Below the pieces are notes generated by a model, which saw only the letters and a list, made by a program, of their open reading frames with translations, had not been told where the DNA came from and did not search any database. The position numbers and the translations under genes were made by a program. A stretch of 60,000 bases of DNA from Bugula neritina (taxonomy: Eukaryota > Bryozoa > Gymnolaemata > Cheilostomatida > Bugulidae), in the NCBI GenBank assembly GCA_964035545.1, contig OZ037765.1, positions 8,710,698 through 8,770,697 on the forward strand. The letters are read 5' to 3'. Positions 11,301 through 26,000 of this stretch are shown in pieces; position 1 is the first letter of the stretch; each line of letters starts with the position of its first letter.

Positions 11301-14300
11301 CTTTCAGCTCGTAATTTGTATATTTATAGAAGTGCAAATGTGAATTATCTCAATCTATAGTTTTTTGACATTTTAAATAACATGTATGTGATAACATTAG
11401 GCCATATTTTGCTTGTAAACATTAGAAAAAAGCATTGCAAAAACATGCATTCTTTAGGATGAATGCCTGCGATCGATCTAAACTAGGTCAGATTGTGCAA
11501 TATTACGGGCACACCAAAGCTGACCTATATAGCGTGCTGTAACTGCTTGAGCGTTATTGGTTAATGTTGCGCTCAGCAACCTTGAATACTAGCGTTATAG
11601 TTCGCACGTGCAGCATAGTTACTGGCGTTCACACGTCACGTATTAGGCTATTCTTTTTCATGGCTGAAAATTTTACCTCCCTCAAAATTGGAATTTTGAA
11701 AAGCTGTTTTCTAAGCACATATCCCTTTGCAAAGTCCCAATTGTTTGCATACACATTAGATTATAGTTCATAATTATAATGTGATTGTAATAAACTAAGA
11801 TAGAGCAATCCTTTAAAACATACAATAAAAATAGTGCTCTTTCACATGTTGGTAAATTACACATGCAACTTCTCAATTTCGTAGGCTTGCTCTGCGTACT
11901 GCTTCATCACCATCCCCTCTCTGGACAACACGTTTATTCAGCTGAATTTATATTTGCTGTCGGCGCAGGTTTCTTTACTCAACAGGTGTCTTTCCCAAGG
12001 TAAGCAACCTACTATGAGATTTCTTAAACCTAGTCAACCGTTTATACTACCACTGATCAGCTCTATATCCATTCATTTCAAAGTAATAGTAACTTACTGG
12101 TGTTTTTGTACCCAAAACTTTTATAGCGTTAGAAAGCTCAAGATTTACTTGATTTATCAAGCATACAGATATGTGCATTAGACAAACAAGTTTCATAACA
12201 TAGGAAGACCAAAGTCATGCTGTATTAGAATTGGGCTGTCCATCTAACTCAAATCATGCCTTAGGAATGGTCTTCCAGGCGATAGATATTTAGGTAATAT
12301 CACAAATATTGTTATTTCAAAAAAATTTATAAAAAAAAAGAAATTTCTAATAAATTTTGGAGGAAAGTGAAAGAATTTTTGCAGTTATCTGCTCATTGAG
12401 CAGTGCTGCAGTGGCAGCTAGGATGTAATCATTTAGTGGGTTAGCTGTCACTTCTCTCTGCCTTGTATTATTATCAAATTATGCAATAGGCAAGAGTCAG
12501 AAGCCCATAGTGATGTAAGATATTGTTGTCTTGTAATGTTTTCTTGACTGACCAATAGTTCAATTACATGCGTGCTAAGCATGTATGATGCAATTTCTCA
12601 GTTGCTGTAAATGCGTTGCAGCTTTGCAGAGCTTCATGTTTCGGCAAAAAACTTTGGTTTGGAAGTGAAACTGGCTAATATAAAATTTATTTCATACCTA
12701 TATTGATCAGACAAATAACCTTTTTATAAATTACTAATATTAAAAAGACAATTAACCAACATCTGGCTATGCCTATCACTTGATCTGCAGCAGGTTTGAT
12801 CATTTTAATATGAATTATAATCATTGATGTGATTTGCGTCAACTTTTGCATTCACAGCAGTCACTTTCCTAACCTAAATGAAAAATTATAAACAGAAGTT
12901 AAGCAAAAACATTCTCTTACATAATCGAGAACTGAGAAATGGAACATGCTGAAAGGGTCTATTTATGAAAGCCTATTCCTGATTATTGGTTTTCCTTCAA
13001 CTTTCAGGTTCTGAAATGGTGCAGATATATCCTTTATAAAATTCAGTATTCATAAGTTGTTTGGAAAATCTTGCTTGCAATTTGAATTTGAACTCTGGTA
13101 TCTATTTACTTCTTTACTTCTAGCCAAATTATTTTCAGACTTAATGCTTTGCGCCAAATTATCTCAGAATATTAATCAAAAGTGTTGGTTTTCCTTATAC
13201 TTATACAACTATTGTAAACTTGAAAAGTAACATTTGACTCCTTCACTCCATGTGACAGACTAGCTAACTAGCTGTCTCTTCTCTTACAGCGGAAGCCTTA
13301 TTTAAAGCAGGCATAGCTGCCTTATTAGAAACCCCATCTACAATGACTGTGGATGGTAAAGCAAAGTCTAGTGAGGGTTTCGTAGTGCAGTACATACAGA
13401 ACTTCCTGTCTAGCTTGGTAATAGTGCCGGTAGGTTGTCCACCTTTCAAGTCTCCTAATTCTCACAGCTAACGTAATATCAATAGTGCAGTTTAATGACC
13501 CTATAACCGCATGTGTTTGTATAACAAGTACTAGCCGTGCTGTGCGCTATGTGAGCTAATGAGGTCAGCAAACTTCACTACTAGTACTGATTGCTGACTA
13601 TGGCACTTGGATAAAAATGATCTATAAGCAGCCCCGAGTTGGGGGTGATTGAGTGGAGTGGATTGGGGTCTCTCGTTTGGAGTTGGGGTTCAAAGTTCCA
13701 ACATAACTCTCGAATTCCAAGCTCAAGACCCCAAACTACTGCACTCATTCACCTCCAACTCAGGGCTAGAAAGATTCCTTGAATGAGGGAAGCAGGATCT
13801 CTGCTCAGCTTAGGTTGGCCTTGTTTTGTTAGCAGAGTTTCTCTTGTTGCTGCAACTCTGCACTTACTTCTGGTGCTCTATTTTCCTGCGACTAGTTACC
13901 TGTTCACTAATGTTCATCATGCTTATGTGTATACAGTATGTGAAGATTGCAACATGTCAACAAATGGTCTCAGTAATTAAATATTTGACAATGAAATTAT
14001 GCAAGAAAAAAAACAAAAACTGCTAATATTATGCCCTAGCTCTGTCATAAAGTTGGGTGTAATGTATGCTCACCAGCAACTAAGTCACTATGCTATTACT
14101 ATTTGCAGTGTGTAATTTGGTTACTTGTAGGACAATCCAGATCAAGGGGTTCTGATACTATTCAAGGGTTTACTTAACGTAATCAAAGGCTATCAGTTTG
14201 ATAGTGATGAGACTGTGAGGGTTAAGTTATACCTGGCGGTGCTGTCCTCATTGTCTGCCATTTCTCAAGAGAAATATCTTTACCATGTAGACAGAGGTGA

Positions 14301-15599
14301 GAATTCAAATATTTGGATGTAGTCACATTTTAGTTGAAAACTATTTTAATGAAAATGCTTTCAGGGGCATTTAACTGATAACGTTTGAAAAAAGGGAAAA
14401 CAAAACTACTCTATGGTAAAAATTAATTAAAGTGTCATCAGCTATCAAAAGCTTAGTGTGTTGCATACAAAGGATGTCTGCTAAATTGCAATTGTTATTT
14501 TTCATTGACAGCAAACCAGCATAAGCTTTTGTAAGAAGGGCCTGAAATGGATGAGTTTTTTTTTCCGTTTGATATGAAGGAATAATTTTTAGTTTTGTTC
14601 CTAATTTCAAGTTTTTCAATATTTATGTGAGAACAGTGTCACGATATTTTTAGTTGAATCCAACGATACTCTATATGGTCATGATGCCAAGTTCTTAGGA
14701 GAAGTAGAAAAGCTCTCTGTTACAGTAGTTGATGAAATACTGAACCACTTGAAAACTTTGACTGAGGGTTTCGAGGTAAATGTCCTAGTAGTGTTTAGTA
14801 GCAGAAGCATGGGAACGAATTGACAACCACGGAGATAAATTGTATAAATATTATTGTTATGCACAAGTTGATTAGGCATACTGCATGACACTAAGAAACT
14901 CATCACGTGCCTGGCAAATAATGTCTTTATGGTTAGCCACTGTTCATTTAGCAATATATATGGTAGTTGCTTCATTATAATCTTGAATCATTTGCTCTTG
15001 TTTGCTGTAATGTGAAGACTTGGAAGTTTCTATCTCTTGGAATACATCATTTATAGAATTTAAAAGTGCAGTCCCACGTGTCTCTATTGACTTTTGAACA
15101 CATTGTGGCTTATGCTGACCTCGCTGATGAAGCCATGTTTCAGTTGGCCAAAAATCTGTGGAGCTTATCCCAGAAACATTCCTACGCAGACTCCAAACAA
15201 GTGGTAAGCTGCTTTTTATTCTATTGGAACTATGCAGATAATTGCAGGCCATTTCCACATGTTTGTAGTTCAAAGTGGTGATTTAAGAAATACTGAGACA
15301 ATATTTGTTTTGTGTTGAAGTTCTAATCATTAGCACCTAAAATATTATGTAACCAATAAATGAACAGCATTTCCCAATAAATAGTAAAAGAGAATCTGCC
15401 AAGCAAGTTAGAAAATGCTCCATCTCTCCCCACTATTGAGATATTGAAATTATTTGGTTACCAGAAATGTAATTCCCAGTTGCTTCTAATTCACTTGAAG
15501 TTCCTGTTTATATTTCAGACTAAAGTGATGACATTATTAAAGAGGAAAGCTGAGAGCAATGAATATGCATCAAAACTGATGAAGAAAATTAATGGCTGA
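2375..15599 (+). CDS. VPS35L: VPS35L, retriever complex subunit, complete, 23 exons
   Basis: VPS35L is the VPS35-like scaffold of retriever (with VPS26C and VPS29), which works with the CCC and WASH complexes to recycle cargo from endosomes to the plasma membrane. Coding exons: 2375-2388, 3722-3986, 4123-4282, 4496-4698, 4895-5057, 5389-5533, 5673-5766, 5890-5967, 6170-6339, 6868-6979, 7101-7217, 7667-7720, 7878-8021, 8722-8807, 9772-9852, 10456-10618, 10943-11020, 11885-11999, 13290-13429, 14131-14296, 14654-14775, 15072-15203, 15519-15599. Every junction keeps phase, giving 960 aa, close to the human length of about 963. Diagnostic stretches include [65 protein letters not shown] and [12 protein letters not shown]. 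Exon 1 codes for only 14 nt (MAAT plus part of W); it is chosen because it fits the phase and spacing of the family N-terminus, and is the least certain part. Introns hold several mobile elements, listed separately. Confidence 0.94.
2580..3480. repeat. (TACTCA)n microsatellite grading into degenerate 6-bp phased repeat
   Basis: About 2588-2675 is an almost pure (TACTCA)n array. From 2676 onward it decays into a long series of related hexamers such as AGTGAT, ACTGAT, AGTCAT and ACTTAT, still largely in 6-bp phase and thinning toward about 3480. It fills much of VPS35L intron 1. The same kind of sequence recurs at 17.6-18.7, 35.2-36.25, 37.0-37.5 and 38.8-38.95 kb. Confidence 0.85.
8930..9010 (+). 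repeat. Possible degenerate tRNA-like or SINE head
   Basis: In VPS35L intron 14 a stretch resembles a decayed tRNA: an A-box-like CAGTTGGTTTAG near 8937, a B-box-like AAGATTTAAACCCC near 8993, and CACCA soon after. The spacing is long for a tRNA and the arms do not pair cleanly, so it is not called a tRNA gene. Confidence 0.25.
9179..9557. mobile_element. Fold-back MITE, 379 bp, in VPS35L intron 14
   Basis: The two halves are reverse complements over nearly the whole length. The outer 63 bp or so (starting GGGTCATTTTACTTAATTTA) are identical in the two arms; the inner parts have drifted, and a small central hairpin pairs around 9360-9418. Both sides are flanked by ACTT (9175-9178 and 9558-9561), consistent with a 4-bp target-site duplication. 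No coding capacity. Transcribed as part of the VPS35L intron it could form a long RNA hairpin. Superfamily is not assignable from the ends alone. Confidence 0.85.
10630..10845 (+). repeat. 17-bp minisatellite in VPS35L intron 16
   Basis: About twelve tandem copies of a 17-bp unit, TACTGTACTTACTATTG, with variants carrying TAGTG, TTATT or TAATATGC. It begins just after the exon 16 donor at 10619. Long Tyr/Cys/Leu-rich open frames through it are artefacts of the repeat. Confidence 0.85.
11040..11816. mobile_element. Non-autonomous element with 20-bp TIRs and TTAA ends
   Basis: TTAAAGGATTGCTCTATCTT at 11040-11059 is repeated as an exact reverse complement at 11797-11816. Reading the outer TTAA as the target-site duplication leaves 16-bp inverted repeats starting AGGATTG; TTAA targets are typical of piggyBac-type transposases and their MITEs. 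The interior is more GC-rich than its surroundings and contains no transposase frame. It occupies nearly all of VPS35L intron 17 (11021-11884) in a host gene that is otherwise intact. Confidence 0.8.
13630..13768. repeat. 139-bp imperfect fold-back in VPS35L intron 19
   Basis: Left arm from 13630 (GCCCCGAGTTGGGGGTGATT) pairs with the right arm ending near 13768 (the reverse complement reads GCCCTGAGTTGGAGGTGAAT), with pairing continuing inward through a GTTTGGGGTCT-type segment. It is GC-richer than the flanks. No clear target duplication was found, so a mobile origin is only inferred. Confidence 0.7.
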
Positions 15600-16085
15600 G
15601 ATGATTTCAGACAACAACTTATATTTAATATCATAATGACTTGGTGCTAGACAACTGACTTGATAACTAAGAGCATGCAAACTAGAAATATGTATTAAAA
15701 TAATATAAATTGACTCAAATATCAAATACACTGAACTACAAACTATTTCCAATAACGAAACAAATAAGCTTTTTATCTACAAAAATTGTGTGAATCAAAA
15801 GTAGACATGTAATTGTGATAAAAATTTAAGTCTGCCAAATCTATTGAAAGTGATAATTATGCTAGAATTAAAGATTTAAAATATATGTTATTATTTATTA
15901 TCCATTCCATAGCAGTGAATACAGTTGGCCAGATCTTTGTGGGCTAAGTAAGTATACAAGTAGTAAGTATACTTATACAAAAATACAAGTTTGGGGAATA
16001 ACATCATAAAAATAGTATAAGTAAACATAATTGGCACGAATCAAAACAAGCCATGAAGGAAAGTAAAACCTAGTCAGTGGAATAG

Positions 16086-18797
16086 TTACTGCAGCTTTGC
16101 TCCAACCAGAAACACTAGAGCAACAGCAGCAAGAACCATGGGAGCTTTAGCTTTCATCTCGGCAACACTATTGCAGTTAGATGTCTTGCAGTTGCAAATC
16201 TCCAACTAAAATAACAGGTTTGAAGTTAATATTTGTAATGCCAGTATCAAATACATGCACAAATAGCTAGCCTTGGAATTTCGCTGTTCATTGTAGGTTA
16301 GAGTTTTGGCATTGCGCTAGTAACATGTATTAGAATTAGCAAACAATTGAATTTTCAACTAAAATAAGTGCAAAGTAGTAATTCTTGAAGGTATTACAAG
16401 AGTTATATAGCATGGATCAGCACTTCAAGTTGAAAGTTACCTGCACGAGTTTAGTGCCTGTACTAAGTACACATCCTTCATCCTTCTCTTTCTTCAGCAA
16501 AAGAGGCTCAACTTCATCAGCACATCCTCTATCAATCTGCTTGATGTCTTTCTCAACTAAAAAATACGCACAAATCTAACCAACTGCATGCGGTCAAAAG
16601 TATCAAAAGAAAAAAAGAGTACCGTAGGTTATGCGGATGTTTTCAATGCTATGAAATAATTAATAGACTGAGTGAGTTGATGCTATTCACACATTATTAT
16701 CCTTTACAAGCACAAAAATTGTAACATTTTACTTGAATCAAGTCACTCAACACATGAAATGCTCATTTCTATAAGTTGGGACATGTTAAGAAGGGAAACA
16801 ATAGTACAAGGGTTTTTCTCAGTTTCTAATTTTTCCAGTATAAGTTAATGTAAAAATGCACTAATACCATCTTTTAATAGTACACTGTAGAGTATTTTTG
16901 CAACAGGTATTTACTTAATAAGGACACCAAAATTTGTGGAAACTTTACCTACCGGTTTGAACATATTTAAGGCATATTCCACTTGGGCATGATTTCTTTG
17001 GAAGTTTGTTTATATCAACAGGGTCATAACAGTCACCATCAGCGTCAGATTTACACACGTAACAATCTATTGGATTACCAGTATTGGCATCTGGTGCTGG
17101 CTCAGTGTTGTTTTGAGAGAAAACTAAAAGAAACAATGCAACACTGATTGTCATTTAACCAACTCAATTTATCATCATCAGAGTATCTAATAGTAATAGC
17201 GATTGCTGATAGCAAACAGATCCAGGTTCCGTTATTATTTATTAACCTTAATCAACTTCACTGATGTCGTATTAACTGAAATGTTAATTGTTAGTTTTTT
17301 GTGCATCAGTTTGAGATTGGGTTGCTGCAAAAGTTATCACTCTTAATTTATCATGGCCACCAAACCGAGATAATAAGAATAAATAATATGCTACTAAATT
17401 AAAATGCAAGTGTCAATGGTCAAACCCTATGTTATTAACAATAAATTTATAACTCTAATTATAATATAGGTAAAGTTAATCTCAACTAATACAATTGAAT
17501 TCAATGAATTATTATTACTATTAGATTGCCCAATCTATATTACCTACTTCTAGCATATATTATTATTAATATATTTATATTAGATAAAATATTACTGTAG
17601 TTGCAATTATAGTCAGTATCACTATGACTATTATAGTCATGGTGATATGATGTCAACAGTTATAGTGATGGTCATAGTGAGTACCATAAGGCACAAAGTC
17701 AAACATGTTCATAGCCGTGGTGATACTGACAGTCATAGGGATACTCATACTGACAGTCGGAGTGTAACTATAAGACTTGGTATCAATTAATTCCGACTCA
17801 GTTATGAGTTACACTCATACTCATACTGTAAGTGTAAGTTAAGTGTAAGTCTAAAACTCATACTCATAGCCAAGCCCAAGGTGATACGGACAGTCAGATA
17901 TTTATAATAATAATCATACTGAGGGAACTTGGTAGTTCAAGTTGGTGGGGAATTTTAACTTTTAGCCCACTCAGGATCACCATAATTCAAACTTGAACTT
18001 GATGCAAAATCAAAAAATATATTTATGACTTAGCCTTAGGGTATATTACATTTACAGTTAAACTTAAATCTAATGTTATGGTACTGGTGAACGATACTGA
18101 TTATGATTTGGATTATCGAATGAGAGTGAGTGACAATCACGATGACAATGGTTATGATTGTGATAAATTACTATCATCATTATGACTATCATACAATTAA
18201 TAATTGATAGACACAGTCACAATAACAATTACTATTACATCGTCTGCTGGTAGTTGAGTACGACACTGTCATACTCAACTAAAACCGGTAGTAACACTAA
18301 TAGACATAGTAGTAGTACTACTAGTACTACTACTAGTACTAGTAATACTAATTGACACTGACAGGGTGACAACTTGAACATTAAGAATAAGTTTAAATGT
18401 CCTTTGACTTCCGTTTACTTTAGTTAAACTTGAAGTTAAGTCTTTAAAATCAATGTAAAGCTTAAACTTAAAGGATACAATCACAATCATTGAAAATCAG
18501 TATTAGTATTACGATGTCGAACTGAAACTAAGTCAGTGTCATACTCATAGTCATTGTGATACTGATTATCATACTGATGCTCAATTTGAACTACAAACAC
18601 CAACAGTATGACTATGAGACTGAGTAACGCTAACAGTAACACTAAGTCTAACACTAACAGTAACAGCAACACTTACAAGTTCAGTTACAAGTTTAAGTTA
18701 TAATTGCATTTTGATTTTAAATGAATATTAATTATTTTCACTAACCTGAAGAGAACAAAACAAAAGACACTAATGATACAAAAAGTATATTAGCCAT
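16086..18797 (-). CDS. Ly-6/uPAR (LU, three-finger) GPI-anchored protein
   Basis: A small secreted cell-surface protein of the LU/three-finger superfamily; the binding partner cannot be inferred. Exons: 18797-18746, 17123-16953, 16556-16441, 16205-16086, all in phase, giving 152 aa. Residues 1-17 (MANILFVSLVSFVLFSS) form a signal peptide encoded by exon 1. The domain starts CYVC and ends CNCKTSNCN, the usual closing signature, with ten cysteines in all (C..C, DC, SC, IC, GC, GC, IC, NC, NC). A hydrophobic C-terminal tail (APMVLAAVALVFLVGAKLQ) with no cytoplasmic part predicts GPI attachment. The gene is convergent with VPS35L (487 bp between stops). A reverse-strand AATAAA lies near 15890-15900. 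Intron 1 contains the degenerate repeat at 17.6-18.7 kb. A second Met with a hydrophobic run just before exon 2 reads through the acceptor and is probably intronic. Confidence 0.87.
17580..18700. repeat. Degenerate 6-bp phased repeat in the LU gene intron 1
   Basis: A long tract of related hexamers. Around 18540-18600 the words are of the ATACTC, ATAGTC, ATTGTG, ATACTG type; around 18630-18680 of the TAACAC, TAACAG, TAAGTC type. The 6-bp register holds over tens of units while two or three positions vary. A self-complementary run of TAGTAC/CTAGTA words occurs at about 18305-18350. The hydrophobic frames through it are repeat artefacts. Confidence 0.75.
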
Positions 18798-22049
<3,252 letters not shown>

Positions 22050-22997
22050 ATGTCTGTGGATGAGTCAACACAATTTCCGGATTCGAGTTACTATCAGTAC
22101 TATAACGAGTCCGGGAATAATATGACAGCCGTGTTGCTGCCATATGAGTACTTTTCTGAATACACTTTTGAAGAATATGGAGAGGTCCTAGCTGTGACAG
22201 ATACGGAACTAAAGAAACTGTCTCCAGCCATGATTTCTTATATCGTGATATTCCTTTTGGGAGCCGTTGGAAATTCTCTGGTCATTTATTGCATCGCTAA
22301 ATACAAAAGAATGAAGAGCAACACAAATCAGCTGCTACTTAGCTTGGCTTGTGCGGATTTAATGGTTGTTCTAATATGTATTCCAGTTAAGGTAAGGTTT
22401 TACAGACTTGGTCAGTTTTCAGTTTATTATGGACCTCTTCCGAAGGAGCTGTGAAGTTTATTTTAATCAGAAATTGTGCAAACTCAGTTGCTGTTTGTAT
22501 GAAAAACCAACAGAGTATTACTAATTATAGGGGTAAAACTTTTACTTCAGCAAATTTGAACCAGAATAAGTTAATAATGGTAATAGACTATATAAATAAC
22601 GTTGAAACGAATTGCACCGAGCTAAAAACTTTTAGCAATTCATGGTGAAGAAACTATGTTTATATAATTTCTTCTTTGAAATTGATTCAACTAAAGACTT
22701 TGATTATTGATTAATATGCAATGTCAAAACTTATTGAGCAATTTAACTGTTCAATATCCAACGAAAAACTAGTTTACATTTAATAACAAAAAATTCTGCA
22801 AGTCTTACAGATATAAACATCATCCCTTGATGGTAGGAACAAATATTATTATTATAATATATTATAAGCTCTCATGAAGCATGTCATATTTAAACTATTT
22901 AATTAAACAATCATCAATAAAAAATCATAAGACATGTTTTTAACTAAACTTCTTAAAATAAATATCAACTACAGGTTTTAGTATTAATAAATAGCCA

Positions 22998-23069
<72 letters not shown>

Positions 23070-26000
23070 AGAAATGATACAATTCTTCTTTATTTCAGTT
23101 TGCCAAGTTGTTCTCCTACGGCTGGGTGTTTGGGCCTGTCATGTGCAAATTGACTCACTACATCCAGACCTGGTCCATGGTGACTAGTGTCATGACTTTG
23201 ACGGCTATAAGTGTTGAAAGGTATTTATTCTGATAATAACCACCAATATGCAATGTTGACTATATATTTCTCTATTAAAGCAATATTTTCTAAATTAGTC
23301 CATTACATGTTTGCATAATAAGCATCTAAGTGCAAGGTTCAATACTAATAAAATCTTAGTGGCATTTCTTGGCCTTTGCTGGAGATTAATGCTGGAAAAC
23401 CAGTTTTTTCAATATAAACTGAGTTTCTTACCTATTCTAATCAATACCTGTTCATTAGCAATTAATACTCTTGATCAAGTTGCTTAGTTTAAAAGTTTTT
23501 AACAAATTATTGGTAGTTTGTTTTCTAATATAAGTAGCATATTTCTCTATACTATATGCATGTACTTCTATCTACTTATACAATGCTATAATTAGCTAAC
23601 TGAGAACTGTCTTGTGAAACAAGTGGCAAATTATATGTAATGTAATTTACAAGTACCAATTGCATGTAATTGGTATTGGTCATGTTATTGATTTAGAAAT
23701 TAGTTCCAATTCCAAAAATTGGGAAGTTTGAACGATGAATTTTAATTTTTTGATTTAATAAGTTCTTGCAGGAGAATGCTAGTAATTGAAGAAAGCTGAG
23801 GACAAAATATAATGCTGTTCATGTATCACATATCACTACAAAATTAAATTGCAGTCTAGCTACGTACACAACAATATTTTGCCTTACTTTGAACAGTGTG
23901 TACTATTGCATTTTATGTTTTATCTGTAAAAAATATAAAATAGTTATTTGAATATCACGATGTGCTTTAATACAATACCACTATCATTACAGCTTTTCAT
24001 TTTCCAGTATGTTATATACTATTCACTATGGCAGTATGGCTCCTAAACAATTGAAACCTAGATTCTTATCAAATTTAACATTCTATAACCTTACATTTCC
24101 ATAACTAAATAATTATGCGGCATTACTGTACTATAGACATTCAGCCACTAAGCAACATTAATCTTTATTGCTTTATACAATTAATCCTACACAGAATTAT
24201 ATTACAGTTATCATGGAAAGTTATTTGAAACTTTTTGACATAAAATCTATCCAATTTTGACTATTCATAATATTTTACATGGTTATAGTATCATAAATTC
24301 CATAATACATGCTATAAACTACAGCAGTCTCTGACATAGACCCTTTACAATAGCTGAGTTTCATCAAGTCATTAACTTCAAGAATAATGTACAGTAAAAC
24401 AAAATTAGACTAATTGCAGTCGAAATTCCTTCTCCTAATCAATTTTTCTTTAATTTTATTTGAATAGATCAATTAACCTTAAAATATTGCTATAGAATGC
24501 GTAATATACTCTGTATCACTGACCTCACAAAATATAGAGCATTGACATATCTCACATGCACCAATAGAAGTAGAAGATGGTATTTATCCTAAACTTGTCA
24601 CTATATCAGCACGCTGTAGCTGCCTGGCGACCAGTAACTATACCTACAATATAGCTCATTCAGCATTATCCTGTAACACTCTGCAACTGTTACATAGTAT
24701 TCAATCACTGCTTAAAGTTGTTATATTGATATCATGGTTTCTTACTAGAATTCATTTTTGTCATTTTCCATCAATTTACTGAAGTTAGACAGAAAATGTA
24801 ACTTTATTTGTAAGATGCAGTAATAGATAAATAAAATTCTTCCTGTAGCATGAAGAGCCTGTGTTATCTAATTTTACTACACTTTACAAACGCAGGTTGC
24901 ATTATAAATGAAATGAATGTAGATCATAAAACCAATAGTTGCCTTGACTTTTTATTACTCTAACAGACTAAGCAGTGGCACTATTCAAGATTTTCAGTAG
25001 TGTAGGCGTATTTGATAATCACAGCTCTATCAAGTAAACAACAACAATAAACAGTAGTAACAAAAATAATTTCTATCCAAAAGGTGTTTAAATAATTTTT
25101 GAGAGTTTTGTTCATGCAGCTCTACTCTTGTTATTATGAAGGTATATTGATTTTAGCACACCAGAATTTATTGTCTTCAAACAATATTTTGTGTAGGTGA
25201 AATATATTTTTATAATTTTCTTTTCAATTTATATTCTCACTCACTCACTCCCTCACTATGCAATCTATTATAAATATGTGAGATATGTGAGATGTTTTTG
25301 TATTCATCTTGCATAATCTTGTAAAACACATAATATTGTGATTCATGATGATTTAATTGGTATATGCTATCAGTTTACTTGAGTAAAAAATGTAAATATT
25401 TAATAATCGTATAAACAAAGGCAGACTACTCTCACTCATCCTGTTTATTAAAGCTTGATGCATGCAATTCTTTGCCAGAGCTTTCGATATGACATACAAC
25501 CTCAAGAGCACCTGTGTGATGTAGTCAAAATTTGAGCTCTCTCACAAGATAGAAAAGGATAGTACAGTTAGTTATCAGCTCTAGTTGATAATTGCCTCAA
25601 TTAGCTTTACCCTTTTCTAGTCAAAGTGCAGAAAGTTTTCTTACACAAAAGATCAATCCTGGGCTAATAATTAGATTAACTATAAACTTATGTAATAAAA
25701 GTTGATATTTTACTCTCCTGTGATTTTGTTGATTAAGCAATCAGTTTAATAAAGGTCATGCCTTATTACAAGCAGAAATCTACCTTTACATGTTTATAGC
25801 AAAACAATATCATGATTTTTCATCAATGATTCATCACAATTGTTCTACATATACAATAAATGCAATTTTTCACAAATAAACTTTGTTCTAGAACATAGTA
25901 TAATATAGACCGTATAAAGTAGTTATTCAACAGCTTAGCCCCTGGTGAATATAACACCATGAGTTAGAACTTTGCTAAAAGTTCACCTTTCAAAAAAAAA

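Noticed and set aside
14371-15273. Three minus-strand frames of 82-109 codons
   Set aside because: They overlap VPS35L exons 21-22 and introns in antisense, with no family features.
16945-17154. Alternative start for the LU protein at the Met before exon 2
   Set aside because: It reads across a good acceptor (TTTTAG), whereas exon 1 at 18797 supplies a proper signal peptide in phase. An alternative first exon cannot be excluded.
18275-18672. Leu/Ser/Thr-rich minus-strand frames
   Set aside because: Same cause: phased repeat in the LU gene intron.
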